This document shows, one piece after another, positions 33,611-42,177 of a DNA stretch of 64,000 bases. Within the stretch, counting starts at the first letter, position 1. Every line of letters begins with the position of its first letter. Source of the DNA: Actinomycetes bacterium (GTDB lineage Bacteria; Actinomycetota; Actinomycetes; Mycobacteriales; Mycobacteriaceae); assembly GCA_023461275.1 (NCBI GenBank), contig JAEYMI010000048.1, forward strand, positions 124,001 to 188,000, read 5' to 3'. The notes below the pieces were generated by a model. It had not been told where the DNA came from, did no database searches, and worked only from the letters and a program-made list of their open reading frames with translations. A program made the position numbers and the translations under genes.

Positions 33611-34459
33611 GTGAGCACTGTGATCGACGCCGGGGCGGAGATGTCCGCCAAGCCGGCCCGCCGGCCGTTGGCCCTGTCGCCGTCGCGCGCGGCCGACTTC
33701 AAACAGTGTCCGTTGCTGTACCGCTATCGGGCCATCGACCGTTTCCCCGAGACACCGAGCGTCGCACAGACCCGGGGCACGGTGGTGCATGCCGCGCTCG
33801 AGAACCTCTTCGACATACCGGCCGAACTGCGGACCCGCGAGTCGGCCGAACTACTCGTCGAAGGCGCGTGGGCGGCGATGTGCGAAGCCGATCCGAGCCT
33901 GCGTGAGGTTGTCGACGCCGAGGCGACGGGCAAGTTTCTCGCCGACGCGCACCGCCTCATCGCCACCTACTACACGATGGAGAACCCGACCGCGTTCGAG
34001 GCACAGGCGTGCGAAGAGCACATCGAGATCGCCGACGACGATGTGCTGTTGCGCGGATTCATCGACCGGGTGGATGTCGCACCCACCGGCGAAATGCGAC
34101 TCGTCGACTACAAGACGGGACGCTCACCCGGCGAGGCGTACGAGGCCAAGGCCCTGTTTCAGATGAAGTTCTATGCGCTGGCGATGCTGCGGACGCGCGG
34201 TGTGGTCCCCGACCGCCTGCAATTGATGTACCTGTCCGACGGCCAGAGTCTGATCTACACGCCCGATCGTGACGAACTCGAACGCTTCGCCCGCACGTTG
34301 AAGGCGATCTGGGCGGCGATCCGGGCCGCGGTGGCGACCGGCGACTTCCGCCCACGCCGATCCCGGCTGTGCGGCATGTGCGAACACCAGTCGCGCTGTC
34401 CGGAGTTCGGCGGCGCGATACCCGACTATCCTGGTCCCCCACCGGGATTCGAGGTCTGA
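33611..34459 (+). CDS. RecB-family PD-(D/E)XK nuclease with probable Fe-S cluster
   Basis: A 282-residue nuclease of the PF12705 (PDDEXK_1) type, starting at GTG 33611. The active-site strand is LVDYKTGRSPGEAYEAK (Asp...Lys), followed by LFQMKFYALAML. Four cysteines are arranged as in AddB: one near the N-terminus (DFKQCPLLYRYR) and three at the C-terminus (LCGMCEHQSRCPEF), suggesting a 4Fe-4S cluster that staples the domain. It corresponds to M. tuberculosis Rv2119. The stop codon overlaps the 3' end of the downstream hydrolase gene on the other strand by 34 bp. An in-frame ATG at 33641 is an alternative start. Confidence 0.9.
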   Translation: MSTVIDAGAEMSAKPARRPLALSPSRAADFKQCPLLYRYRAIDRFPETPSVAQTRGTVVHAALENLFDIPAELRTRESAELLVEGAWAAMCEADPSLREVVDAEATGKFLADAHRLIATYYTMENPTAFEAQACEEHIEIADDDVLLRGFIDRVDVAPTGEMRLVDYKTGRSPGEAYEAKALFQMKFYALAMLRTRGVVPDRLQLMYLSDGQSLIYTPDRDELERFARTLKAIWAAIRAAVATGDFRPRRSRLCGMCEHQSRCPEFGGAIPDYPGPPPGFEV

Positions 34460-35979
34460 CCGGCACCTGTCGTTCCGGCCGCACCCGTCGTTCCGGCCGC
34501 ATCAGCCGTCGACCCAGCGCCTTCTGTCGAGCCGCCGCCCGTTGAGGACTCGTTTCCAGTCGAAGCGGGTGCGGTGGTGCTCGCGCCTGACCCGTCGGAA
34601 CCGGGCGTCGGCGTCGAGGACGACTCGGGGTCGGACGCACTGGGCGAGGTCACCTCGGGTAGACGATGACGGCCGGGAGCCGGTGGATTGGTCGGGGTCG
34701 CCGGCGTGTCGACCTCGGGTGCGCGATGTCGGCCGACGCCGGAATCCGACGGTGCCGGAGCGGACATCGGCTCCGGATCGGACCCGGGCACTGGATCGGA
34801 CACGGGCACTGGATCGGAAACGATTGCGGCGCTGACAGGTTCGTCGAGCACGGGAGGTGACACTGCCCGCAGCTGCGCTGGTGCAGGAACGGGGGCGATC
34901 GGGGCCCGCGGGTCGGCGTTGGACGCGGTGGGAACCTGGAGCGTGTAGAAGGCGTTGTTGGTCGCGTCCCATTTCGCGAGCTGAGCGGCAGTGGGCGTGA
35001 CACCCAGCATCTGCAGGGCCATCTGGTTGAGCATGGTGAGCGGATGGTGCTCGGTGCGGTAGATGAGGTACGTCGTGTTGCCGTCGGCGCTCGTGAGCAC
35101 CTCCGGTTCGCCCATCTGGTTGATGGTCGCGTAACTCTGCGAACCCAATCCGGCGTGAACCGTGATGAATCCGGCGGCGTTGACCATCATCGATTCCGCC
35201 GGGCGTCGTGGGTCCCACTGGAAAAGTGCTGCCGGATCGCCGACCACGATGACCGAGATCATCGGGAGCTCCCCGGTGTCGCCGGGGTCTCGTGCGCCGT
35301 TGTTCTCGATGCCGATCAGCCCGAGAACGCCTGCCACACCACGGTTGTGGGACACCCAGGACTTGATCCCCCAGGGGCTGCGCGGATCGGAGACGAGCAC
35401 CACACGTGACGTCGAAGTATTGATATCACCTGCGGCATAAGCGATTTCGGCAGCATTGCCGAGCGCCTCGGCGCCCTGCGAGTATCCGGTGTAGACGACC
35501 ATCGGCGCGTCGGAGTCGCGCAGCGTCCGCATCACCGCCACATTGTTCGCGACTGCGATATCGCGGGACTGGTCATACGAGGGGGCGAAGAACGGCAGGG
35601 CCGCACCGGAACTGCCCGAGATGAGTGGACCCATCGACTGCGGATAGACCACGATAAAGGTGTCGCGCTGGCCACGAAGTCCCTTGATCCGTGGATAGAG
35701 CGTGGTGTCGTCGGTGCCGGGCGTCACGATGAGCCGAGTTCCGACCGGAACGGCTCGATCGTTGAGGAACCAGTCGTCGGCGGGGTCGTCAGCCGGGTTC
35801 TGAGGATCGGCCCGGTTGATGGCGCCCGAGGCAACGAGTTCGTCGAGCGCACCCGTTGCCGACGAGGTGATCGTCACCGCGGGTGCAACCGCCGATGTCG
35901 CGGCCATCGGAGCCACCAGGCCGGCGCAGATGACGCATCCGAGGACCGTCGTTCCGACCGCGTTACGCAGGTTGTACAT
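34426..35979 (-). CDS. Secreted PE-PPE-domain serine hydrolase with Ser/Pro/Gly-rich tail
   Basis: A 517-residue exported protein from ATG 35979. The signal peptide is MYNLRNAVGTTVLGCVICAG followed by LVAPMAATSAVA. Residues about 60-320 form an alpha/beta hydrolase of the PE-PPE (PF08237) type with the nucleophile elbow VVYTGYSQGAEAL; the catalytic Asp and His are probably in VIVVGDPAALFQ and in FITVHAG or TEHHPLTM. Residues 350-517 are a low-complexity tail with repeats (VSDPVPVSDPVPGSDPEP, GRHRAPEV and GRHRLPEV, TTGAAGTTGAG). In mycobacteria this domain is often fused to PE or PPE modules; here it stands alone. An esterase activity on acyl or envelope lipids is inferred. Confidence 0.85.
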   Translation of the reverse strand: MYNLRNAVGTTVLGCVICAGLVAPMAATSAVAPAVTITSSATGALDELVASGAINRADPQNPADDPADDWFLNDRAVPVGTRLIVTPGTDDTTLYPRIKGLRGQRDTFIVVYPQSMGPLISGSSGAALPFFAPSYDQSRDIAVANNVAVMRTLRDSDAPMVVYTGYSQGAEALGNAAEIAYAAGDINTSTSRVVLVSDPRSPWGIKSWVSHNRGVAGVLGLIGIENNGARDPGDTGELPMISVIVVGDPAALFQWDPRRPAESMMVNAAGFITVHAGLGSQSYATINQMGEPEVLTSADGNTTYLIYRTEHHPLTMLNQMALQMLGVTPTAAQLAKWDATNNAFYTLQVPTASNADPRAPIAPVPAPAQLRAVSPPVLDEPVSAAIVSDPVPVSDPVPGSDPEPMSAPAPSDSGVGRHRAPEVDTPATPTNPPAPGRHRLPEVTSPSASDPESSSTPTPGSDGSGASTTAPASTGNESSTGGGSTEGAGSTADAAGTTGAAGTTGAGQTSNPGGGPG

Positions 35980-36176
35980 GGCCGCCCCCACACCCGCGAT
36001 ATGCAAAGACGCAACATCCTTTGCGTACGCGATGTCCGATTGTCATGACTCGGAACATAATTCATGTCGGCGCGGAAAGTACGCCGGATAGTGGCTACCG
36101 TGCGGTATTCATCTGTTTTGGGGACGCCTCGGGTCCCGCGGTCGCCGACTATGTCGATGGGCATAGAGTCGTCTGC

Positions 36177-37022
36177 GTGCAGAGTTGCTACTTCATTCCG
36201 AGCGAACCGCCGGCCGACGCCGACCCGGGGTACGAGTACTTCACCCCCACGCAGGCGACGGTGAGCGTATGGACTTCGGAGATCCAGCACGGCGGCCCAC
36301 CGTCAGGTCTACTGGTGCGCGCGATGGCGCGATTCCCTGGTCTGGATCCGACTCAGCGGTTCACCAGGATCGCCATCGACATCCTGGGCGGTGTCGGACT
36401 CGGGCTCAACCGGGTCCGCACGTATCTGCTGCGCCCTGGCCGCCAGATCGCGATGATCGGCGCCGACCTCGAGGTCGAGTTGCCCGACGGCGGATTCCGT
36501 GTCGCCGCCCGCGCCACCGCGTGGCGGATGCGGGCCACCGACAGCGCTGCCATCGCGAGCACCCCACAACCGCCGATGTCACCTGCCCGCTCCGCGGCCG
36601 GCCCGCCGAACATCGGCGTGACCGGCACGTCGGAGCTCGGAGTCGATTGGGGCACCATCGGTTTCATCGGCACGACGGAAACTGTCGTGGTCCCGGGCCG
36701 GCACGGTGACACCCCCGCGCTGTGGATCCGGCCCGCCATTCCGCTTGTCGACGGTGAGAAGATCACCGATCTGGAGTCGGTCTTCACCGTCATCGACGTC
36801 GCCAACGGCGTCGGAACCCGGCTTCGGCCCGACGAGTGGAGCTGGATGAACACCGACACCACCGTGCACCTGATCGCCGAGCCACGCGGGCCATGGGTTT
36901 GCATCGACGCCGATCTTGCTACCGGGACAACCGGTTTCGGCACCACCTTCGCCGACCTCTACGACGACGCCGGCTTTCTCGGCCGGTCAGCGCAGACGGT
37001 GCTGCTCAGTCGGGCCGACTGA
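36177..37022 (+). CDS. Thioesterase-family protein (double hot-dog, TesB-like)
   Basis: A 281-residue protein starting at GTG 36177, of the acyl-CoA thioesterase family common in Mycobacteriales. The first hot-dog domain reads TPTQATVSVWTSEIQHGGPPSGLLVRAM, with the HGGPP motif at the active-site helix, then FTRIAIDILGGVGLG. The second half has DLESVFTVIDVANGVG and NTDTTVHLIAEPRGPWV. Substrate chain length is not predictable. The start is uncertain because the 197-bp region shared with the divergent hydrolase has no clear Shine-Dalgarno. The gene ends inside a strong terminator hairpin. Confidence 0.8.
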   Translation: MQSCYFIPSEPPADADPGYEYFTPTQATVSVWTSEIQHGGPPSGLLVRAMARFPGLDPTQRFTRIAIDILGGVGLGLNRVRTYLLRPGRQIAMIGADLEVELPDGGFRVAARATAWRMRATDSAAIASTPQPPMSPARSAAGPPNIGVTGTSELGVDWGTIGFIGTTETVVVPGRHGDTPALWIRPAIPLVDGEKITDLESVFTVIDVANGVGTRLRPDEWSWMNTDTTVHLIAEPRGPWVCIDADLATGTTGFGTTFADLYDDAGFLGRSAQTVLLSRAD

Positions 37023-37029
37023 GCAGCAC
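36999..37029. terminator. Strong bidirectional terminator hairpin
   Basis: GTGCTGCTCAGTC (36999-37011) pairs perfectly with GACTGAGCAGCAC (37017-37029); the loop is GGGCC. The hairpin includes the stop codon of the thioesterase gene and lies 6 bp from the hisG stop, so it can end transcription from both convergent genes. Confidence 0.7.
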
Positions 37030-37035
37030 GTTGCG

Positions 37036-37881
37036 TCAGAAGCGGCAGGACCGGATGTCGGTGGCCAGAATCGCCTTGGCGCCGAGATCGTAGAGCTGGT
37101 CCATCAGGTTCTGGTGGTCCTTGCGAAGGACCATGGCGCGCACCGCAACCCACTCGGGATTGACCATCGGCGAGACGGTCGGCGACTCCAGGCCGGGGGT
37201 CAGCGCCGACGCCTGTTCCAATAGCGCCTTCGGGCAGTCGTAGTCGATCATCACGTACTGCTGACCGAACACGACGCCTTGCACGCGTGCGACGAATTGC
37301 CGTGCCGGCTTGTCGATCTCGACGCCGGACCGGGAAATCAGCACGCCCTCGGAATCGCAGAGGCTCTCGCCGAACGCGGCCAGACCATGTTGGCGCAATG
37401 TGCGCCCCGATCCGACGACGTCGGCGATGGCGTCGGCCACTCCGAGCTGGATGGAGATCTCTACCGCCCCGTCGAGTCGGATGATCTCGGCGGTGATGCC
37501 GTGCCCGGCGAGATCGGCGCGGACAAGGTTCGGATACGAGGTGGCGATTCGCTTGCCCGCCAGATCGGCGACTGTCCAGTCCTGACCGGCGGGTGCGGCG
37601 TAGCGGAAGCTCGACGACCCGAACCCCATCGCGAGTTGTTCGTCGACCGCTGCGCCGGAGTCGGCGGCGAGGTCGCGGCCGGTGATGCCCAGATCCAGCG
37701 TGCCCTCACCGACGTAAATGGCGATGTCCTTGGGACGCAGGAAGAAGAACTCGACGTCGTTGGCATTGTCGAGCACGGTGAGGTCTTTGGCGTCGGTCCG
37801 TTTGCGGTAGCCGGCCTCGGCGAGCACCGCGGCGGCCGATTCACTGAGAGCGCCCTTGTTGGGTACTGCGACTCGCAGCAT
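37036..37881 (-). CDS. hisG: ATP phosphoribosyltransferase (long form)
   Basis: First enzyme of histidine synthesis, condensing ATP and PRPP. At 281 residues it is the long form with a C-terminal HisG_C regulatory domain (about 210-281) that binds histidine. Typical segments are LRVAVPNKGALSESAAAVL, YVGEGTLDLGITGRDL and GVADAIADVVGSGRTLRQHGL (PRPP loop). It follows hisE on the same strand after 84 bp, as in M. tuberculosis Rv2121c-Rv2122c. Confidence 0.95.
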   Translation of the reverse strand: MLRVAVPNKGALSESAAAVLAEAGYRKRTDAKDLTVLDNANDVEFFFLRPKDIAIYVGEGTLDLGITGRDLAADSGAAVDEQLAMGFGSSSFRYAAPAGQDWTVADLAGKRIATSYPNLVRADLAGHGITAEIIRLDGAVEISIQLGVADAIADVVGSGRTLRQHGLAAFGESLCDSEGVLISRSGVEIDKPARQFVARVQGVVFGQQYVMIDYDCPKALLEQASALTPGLESPTVSPMVNPEWVAVRAMVLRKDHQNLMDQLYDLGAKAILATDIRSCRF

Positions 37882-37965
37882 GACGGGAAGTCCTAACTGA
37901 TCGGGATGAGGTGATTCCGGAGTGAAAGTCTGGGGCCATGGGGGTACCGGCTCTGCGCCTCACCC

Positions 37966-38247
37966 CTACAGATGGCGGTAGACATCCTCCAGCGACAGAC
38001 CACGTTTGATCATCATCACCTGCAGCCAGTAGAGAAGTTGCGAGATCTCCTCGCCGAGCGAGTCGTCGGACTCGTGCTCGGCGGCCAGCCATACTTCGCC
38101 GGCCTCCTCGATGATCTTCTTGCCCAGCGTGTGCACGCCCTTGTCGAGGGCGGCGACGGTGCCGCTGCCGGCCGGCCGGGTCTGTGCCTTGTCGGTCAGC
38201 TCGGCGAAGAGATCGTCGAAGGTCTTCACGATGTCCCATCCTCGCAC
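37966..38247 (-). CDS. hisE: Phosphoribosyl-ATP pyrophosphatase
   Basis: Second step of histidine synthesis, hydrolysis of phosphoribosyl-ATP to phosphoribosyl-AMP. A 93-residue all-alpha MazG-like protein with KTFDDLFAELTDKAQ, the metal-binding KKIIEEAGEVWLAAEHES, and EEISQLLYWLQVMM. An internal GTG at 38229 would remove six residues; the longer ATG form equals the M. tuberculosis length. Confidence 0.95.
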   Translation of the reverse strand: MRGWDIVKTFDDLFAELTDKAQTRPAGSGTVAALDKGVHTLGKKIIEEAGEVWLAAEHESDDSLGEEISQLLYWLQVMMIKRGLSLEDVYRHL

Positions 38248-38273
38248 GTCGGCGTCGGTGGTCGGACCTCAGG

Positions 38274-38963
38274 TCACCTGTCCGAGCCGAGAGTGGCGGC
38301 AGTGAGATCACCAGGCGCAAGCCCGACCAGGCTCTCCCGAAAAGTTCGTGACGGCCCGGTCGGTACCGGAACCGCCGAGGGCACCACGATCACCGGGCAC
38401 CCGGCGGCCCGCGCGGATGCGGTGCCGGTCGGTGAGTCCTCGATCGCCAATGCGTCGGCCGGATTCACCCCGAGCAGGCGTGCGGCCAGCAGGTAAGGGT
38501 CGGGCGCCGGTTTGCCGGCGGCCACCTCGTCACCGCAGACGGTCACCGCGAACCGGTCGCGACCGATCGTCTCGAGTGCGAGGTCGGTGAGCTCGCGAAC
38601 GGTGTTGGTCACCAAGGCCATCGGAATGCCCAGATCAGCGATCATGTCCAGCGCTTCGGCGGCTCCCGGACGCCACGGGAGGTTCTCGCGGAACAGTTCG
38701 GCGACCCGGTCGAGCAACCACCGATCATCGGCGGCGTAATCACGATCGGCGTCGGCGAGACCGGCGGCGTCGTAGACCTTGGTCAGGGCGTCGGTCATCG
38801 AGTTCCCCAGCGTCTCGGCACGCAACTGTGCGGTCATCACGAAACCGTGGCGCGCCGACAGTTCGGCCACGGCGATGTCCCAGAGCTTCTCGGAATCGAG
38901 CAGCGTCCCGTCCATATCCCAGAGGACCGCGGTGGGACGAGGACGCTCGATCGTTTCGGTCAC
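38274..38963 (-). CDS. HAD-family hydrolase (beta-phosphoglucomutase-like)
   Basis: A 229-residue HAD phosphatase from GTG 38963. Motif I is AVLWDMDGTLLDSE (nucleophile Asp and acid/base Asp), motif II MALVTNT, motif III GKPAPDPYLLAARLLG (Lys), and motif IV AIEDSPTGTASARAAG. A helical cap lies at about 25-90, placing it in subfamily I. The substrate, a small phosphorylated metabolite, is not predictable. It lies 26 bp before hisE on the same strand, so co-transcription is likely. Confidence 0.9.
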   Translation of the reverse strand: MTETIERPRPTAVLWDMDGTLLDSEKLWDIAVAELSARHGFVMTAQLRAETLGNSMTDALTKVYDAAGLADADRDYAADDRWLLDRVAELFRENLPWRPGAAEALDMIADLGIPMALVTNTVRELTDLALETIGRDRFAVTVCGDEVAAGKPAPDPYLLAARLLGVNPADALAIEDSPTGTASARAAGCPVIVVPSAVPVPTGPSRTFRESLVGLAPGDLTAATLGSDR

Positions 38964-39038
38964 TCCAGCATCATCGACGACGACTCGTCCGCCTACCGCA
39001 TCGGGTGACAGTCGTCACGCGCCGGGACCGGCCTCGAA

Positions 39039-40505
39039 TCAGGCCATCGACTCGCCGGTTTCGGCCTCGATCAGCTCGGCGGTCCGGCGCGCAGTCGCGA
39101 TTCCCCATGTCGATGTCGCCGCGACGGCCACCGCCACGATCACCAGGCCGGCGCCGGCCATGATCAGCCACGCCGGACGGGCCGCGTCGGCCAGACCGGA
39201 GGCGATCGACCCGTCGAGACCGGCGAAGGCGATCGCGCCGAACAACGCCACCCCGAGCGAGGTGCCGACCTGCCGACCGGTGGAGGTCATCGACGACGCG
39301 ACGCCGGCCTGCGAGCGGGGCATGCCCGCGATCGCGGCATTGGTGATCGGCGGGTTGACCAGTCCCGCGCCGATCCCGAAGAACATGTAGGCCAACCCGA
39401 TGAACCAGAGGTTGGTGTCCGGACCGATCATCACCAGCATCAACCCGCTGACGGTGATCGCCACGCCACCGAGCAGCATCGGTCTGCGCGCGCCGGCCGC
39501 GGCGACCATCCGTCCGGCGATCGGGCCGAACGCCGCACTCGCCGCAGCCATCGGCAGCGTCATCAATCCGGCTTGCAGCGGTGACATCCCGCGTACCTCC
39601 TGCAGGTAGAGCGTGTTGAGGAACAGGAATCCGCCCATCGCCGCGAACATCACCACTGCGGAGATCACCGCACCGCTGAACGGCGCACTCCGGAAGAACC
39701 GCGGATCGATGAGCGGCTGACGTCGTCGGCTCTCGTAGACAACCAAGGTGGTCACCGCGATCGCCGCGGCCGCGAAGCATCCGATGACCGGTGCAGATGT
39801 CCAGCCGAGCCCGCGTCCCTCGATGATCCCGAAGGTGAGGGTGGCCAGGAAGGTGAACACCAGCAGCTGCCCGAGCGGATCGAATCGTCGGGCGTGCTCC
39901 GCTCTCGACTCGGGGACGAACAGTGCCGTCAGCACCAGGGCCAGCAGGCAGATCGGTACGTTCAGCCAGAAGATGGCCTCCCATCCGATGCCCGAGACCA
40001 GTGCGCCGCCGATCACCGGCCCCATCGCCATACTGACCCCGACCGCCGCCGCCCACAGTCCGATCGCCCGGGCCCGCTCCTTGGGGTCGATGAAGACGTT
40101 GGTGATGATCGACATCGCCACCGGGTTGAGCATGGACCCGCCGATCCCCTGGATCGCCCGAGCGGCGATCAACATCTCCGGCGATGTGGACAGCGAACAC
40201 AGCACCGAGGCCACCGCGAAGATCACCAGACCGACCTGGAACACCCGCTTGCGCCCGAGCCGGTCGCCGAGCGATCCACCGAGGGTGAGCAGGCTCGCGA
40301 TCACCAGCGCGTAGGCGTCGACCACCCATTGCAGCTGCGAACCGCTGGCACCGAGCTCCGAACCGATCGACGGCAGCGCCACATTGACCGCCGAGACGTC
40401 GAGTCCGACGATGAACAGGCTCAGGCAGCACGTGGCCAGAATTATCGACCGACGACGTGGCGGAAGTGCGGCGATCTGCTCAGGGGTCGCGAAACGAGTG
40501 CTCAT
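39039..40505 (-). CDS. MFS drug:H+ antiporter, DHA2 (EmrB/QacA) type
   Basis: A 488-residue, 14-helix exporter. The N-terminal half shows ATCCLSLFIVGLDVSAVNVALPSI (motif D1), the LGDRLGRKRVFQVGL motif A loop and AIQGIGGSMLNPVAM with motif C-like AVGVSMAMGPVIGGALV. The ATG overlaps the stop of the upstream marR gene (ATGA), so the pair is one operon. Efflux of a toxic or antibiotic compound sensed by the MarR protein is inferred. Confidence 0.92.
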   Translation of the reverse strand: MSTRFATPEQIAALPPRRRSIILATCCLSLFIVGLDVSAVNVALPSIGSELGASGSQLQWVVDAYALVIASLLTLGGSLGDRLGRKRVFQVGLVIFAVASVLCSLSTSPEMLIAARAIQGIGGSMLNPVAMSIITNVFIDPKERARAIGLWAAAVGVSMAMGPVIGGALVSGIGWEAIFWLNVPICLLALVLTALFVPESRAEHARRFDPLGQLLVFTFLATLTFGIIEGRGLGWTSAPVIGCFAAAAIAVTTLVVYESRRRQPLIDPRFFRSAPFSGAVISAVVMFAAMGGFLFLNTLYLQEVRGMSPLQAGLMTLPMAAASAAFGPIAGRMVAAAGARRPMLLGGVAITVSGLMLVMIGPDTNLWFIGLAYMFFGIGAGLVNPPITNAAIAGMPRSQAGVASSMTSTGRQVGTSLGVALFGAIAFAGLDGSIASGLADAARPAWLIMAGAGLVIVAVAVAATSTWGIATARRTAELIEAETGESMA

Positions 40506-41032
40506 GCGTCATCCACCGCCGTTTCGGCCGCAGCTCGCAGTGTCGCGAGCAGGTCGGCCAGCCGGCGCAATTGCTGCTCGTCGAGAGCGTCGAACATCGG
40601 CGGCGCCGACGCGGGATCGTCGGTGACCGCGGCAACCACCCGTCGGCCCTCCTTGGTGGCGGCGACCATTTTGAATCGGCCGTCGGTGGGATGCGGATGG
40701 CGGACCGCGAGTCCACGGGCAACGAGATCGTTGACGATGCCGCTGGCCGCTGAGGCGTCGACGCCGAGCCGTTCCGCGAGGTCGCGTTGTGTCATGTCCT
40801 GCACCGCGATTCGGCGAAGTGCCCGGAATCTGCTGAACGGGATATCGATGATCGCGCTGATCCGATCGCGGGACTGCTTGGCCTGATCGCGGACCAGGCT
40901 GTTCATGGTGAACCAGACCTCGGTGGCTGAAGGGTCGGACGGACGGGGTTCGGACCGACGGGAGTTCGACGCAGCTGGGGTGGACGCCGATCGACCCGAT
41001 GAAGTGGTTGTAGGCATACAACTGTTGTACAT
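40502..41032 (-). CDS. MarR-family transcription regulator
   Basis: A winged-helix repressor, 176 residues from ATG 41032. The HTH reads MTQRDLAERLGVDASAASGIVNDLVARGLAVRHPHPTDGR when read across the recognition helix and wing, after a first helix EVWFTMNSLVRDQAKQSRDR. The first 35 residues are Ser/Thr-rich and not part of the fold. Both plausible starts (41032 and the ATG at 41017) lie within a 35-bp palindrome, the likely operator, so the protein probably represses its own gene and the coupled exporter. A leaderless or very short leader transcript is implied. Confidence 0.9.
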   Translation of the reverse strand: MYNSCMPTTTSSGRSASTPAASNSRRSEPRPSDPSATEVWFTMNSLVRDQAKQSRDRISAIIDIPFSRFRALRRIAVQDMTQRDLAERLGVDASAASGIVNDLVARGLAVRHPHPTDGRFKMVAATKEGRRVVAAVTDDPASAPPMFDALDEQQLRRLADLLATLRAAAETAVDDA

Positions 41033-41040
41033 CTACAACC
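41006..41040. promoter_or_regulatory. Nested palindromic operator at the marR-MFS start
   Basis: A 35-bp element centred on 41023: outer arms GGTTGTAG (41006-41013) and CTACAACC (41033-41040), inner arms TACAAC (41017-41022) and GTTGTA (41024-41029), with 3-bp linkers. All arm pairs are perfect. Four GTTGTA half-sites suggest binding of two MarR dimers. It overlaps the marR start codon and lies 108 bp upstream of ppaC. Confidence 0.75.
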
Positions 41041-41147
41041 ATTGCCCGTCAAGACGGTCACTGCTCCGCCCGCACATCACCGCATCGCCGCACATCCGCC
41101 GCGCCCGAGTCGTAGGCTCGTCGACGAGGATCGACGACGGAGGTTTC

Positions 41148-42122
41148 ATGCCGCAGTTCCTGGTGTTCGGGCACCGCAACCCCGACACCGACGCCATCGG
41201 TGCCGCCATCGCCCTGGCCGACCTGGAGTCGACGCTGGGTGCCGACATCGAGGCCGTCGCTCTCGGCGGTCCGAACATCGAAACCCGTTACGCGCTGGAC
41301 TATTTCGGGCTGGCGGCACCCCGCGTCATCGAGCGCGCGGCACCCGAGGTCGGCGAGGTCATGCTCGTCGATCACAACGAACGCCAACACAGCGTCCCCG
41401 ACATCGCCGAGGTCACCGTCCGCGCGGTCGTCGACCACCATCGGGTGGCCAACTTCACTTCCATCGAGCCGCTGTATTTCCGGGTCGAGCCGGTCGGCTG
41501 CACCTGCACGATCATCCACCGGATGTATGCCGAGAACGGTGTGGATATCCCCGCCCCGATTGCCGGGATGATGGTTTCGGCGATCGTCTCCGACACCCTG
41601 CTCCTGGTCTCCCCGACCACCACCGACGCCGACCGGCGCGCGGCAACCGATCTCGCCCGCATCGCCGGCGTCGACCTCCACGATTACGGCACCGCACTGT
41701 TACGCGCGGGGACCGATCTGGGTGACGCGTCAGCGGCCGAGTTGATCCGTCGGGACGCCAAGATCTACACCTTCGGCGCCACCAGTGTCCGCATCGGCCA
41801 GCTCAACACCGTTGAGCCCGCCGTGATCCTCGACCGCCGCGACGAATTCCTCGCGGCGATGAGCGCCGAGCGCGAAGCCACCGGAGACGACCTTTACCTG
41901 CTGTTCGTCACCGATGTGACGACGTCGGATTCCGATCTGCTGGTCACGGGTGAACCGATCGGCGCCGTCGAGCGGGCGCTCGATCTGACCATCACCGACG
42001 GTCACGCCTTTGCCAAGGGCATCGTTTCGCGCAAGAAGCAGATCGTCCCGCCGCTGACACGGGAACTGGCACCGATTCGCGTGCCGGCTCCCACCGAACC
42101 CGGCCGCGGCGCCGCCACCTGA
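41148..42122 (+). CDS. ppaC: Manganese-dependent family II inorganic pyrophosphatase
   Basis: Hydrolyses pyrophosphate; a DHH-superfamily enzyme unrelated to the family I Ppa of most Mycobacteriales. The 324 residues from ATG 41148 (GGAGG 5 nt upstream) contain FGHRNPDTDAIGAA, the Mn-binding LVDHNE and the VDHHRVANF (DHH) motif, and a C-terminal DHHA2 domain ending with SRKKQIVPPL, whose Arg-Lys-Lys binds the phosphate. It lies downstream of the divergent MarR operator but has its own 108-bp leader region. Confidence 0.93.
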   Translation: MPQFLVFGHRNPDTDAIGAAIALADLESTLGADIEAVALGGPNIETRYALDYFGLAAPRVIERAAPEVGEVMLVDHNERQHSVPDIAEVTVRAVVDHHRVANFTSIEPLYFRVEPVGCTCTIIHRMYAENGVDIPAPIAGMMVSAIVSDTLLLVSPTTTDADRRAATDLARIAGVDLHDYGTALLRAGTDLGDASAAELIRRDAKIYTFGATSVRIGQLNTVEPAVILDRRDEFLAAMSAEREATGDDLYLLFVTDVTTSDSDLLVTGEPIGAVERALDLTITDGHAFAKGIVSRKKQIVPPLTRELAPIRVPAPTEPGRGAAT

Positions 42123-42177
42123 TGTTTGCTCTCCGTATGGTTCGCGGTCGCCACGCATCGGGTCGTAGGCTGAATCA

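Noticed and set aside
38971..40431. 486-residue minus-strand frame across the MFS gene
   Set aside because: It is in another frame of the same strand as the exporter, Arg/Gly-rich and without membrane helices; the 488-residue frame at 39039-40505 is the real gene.
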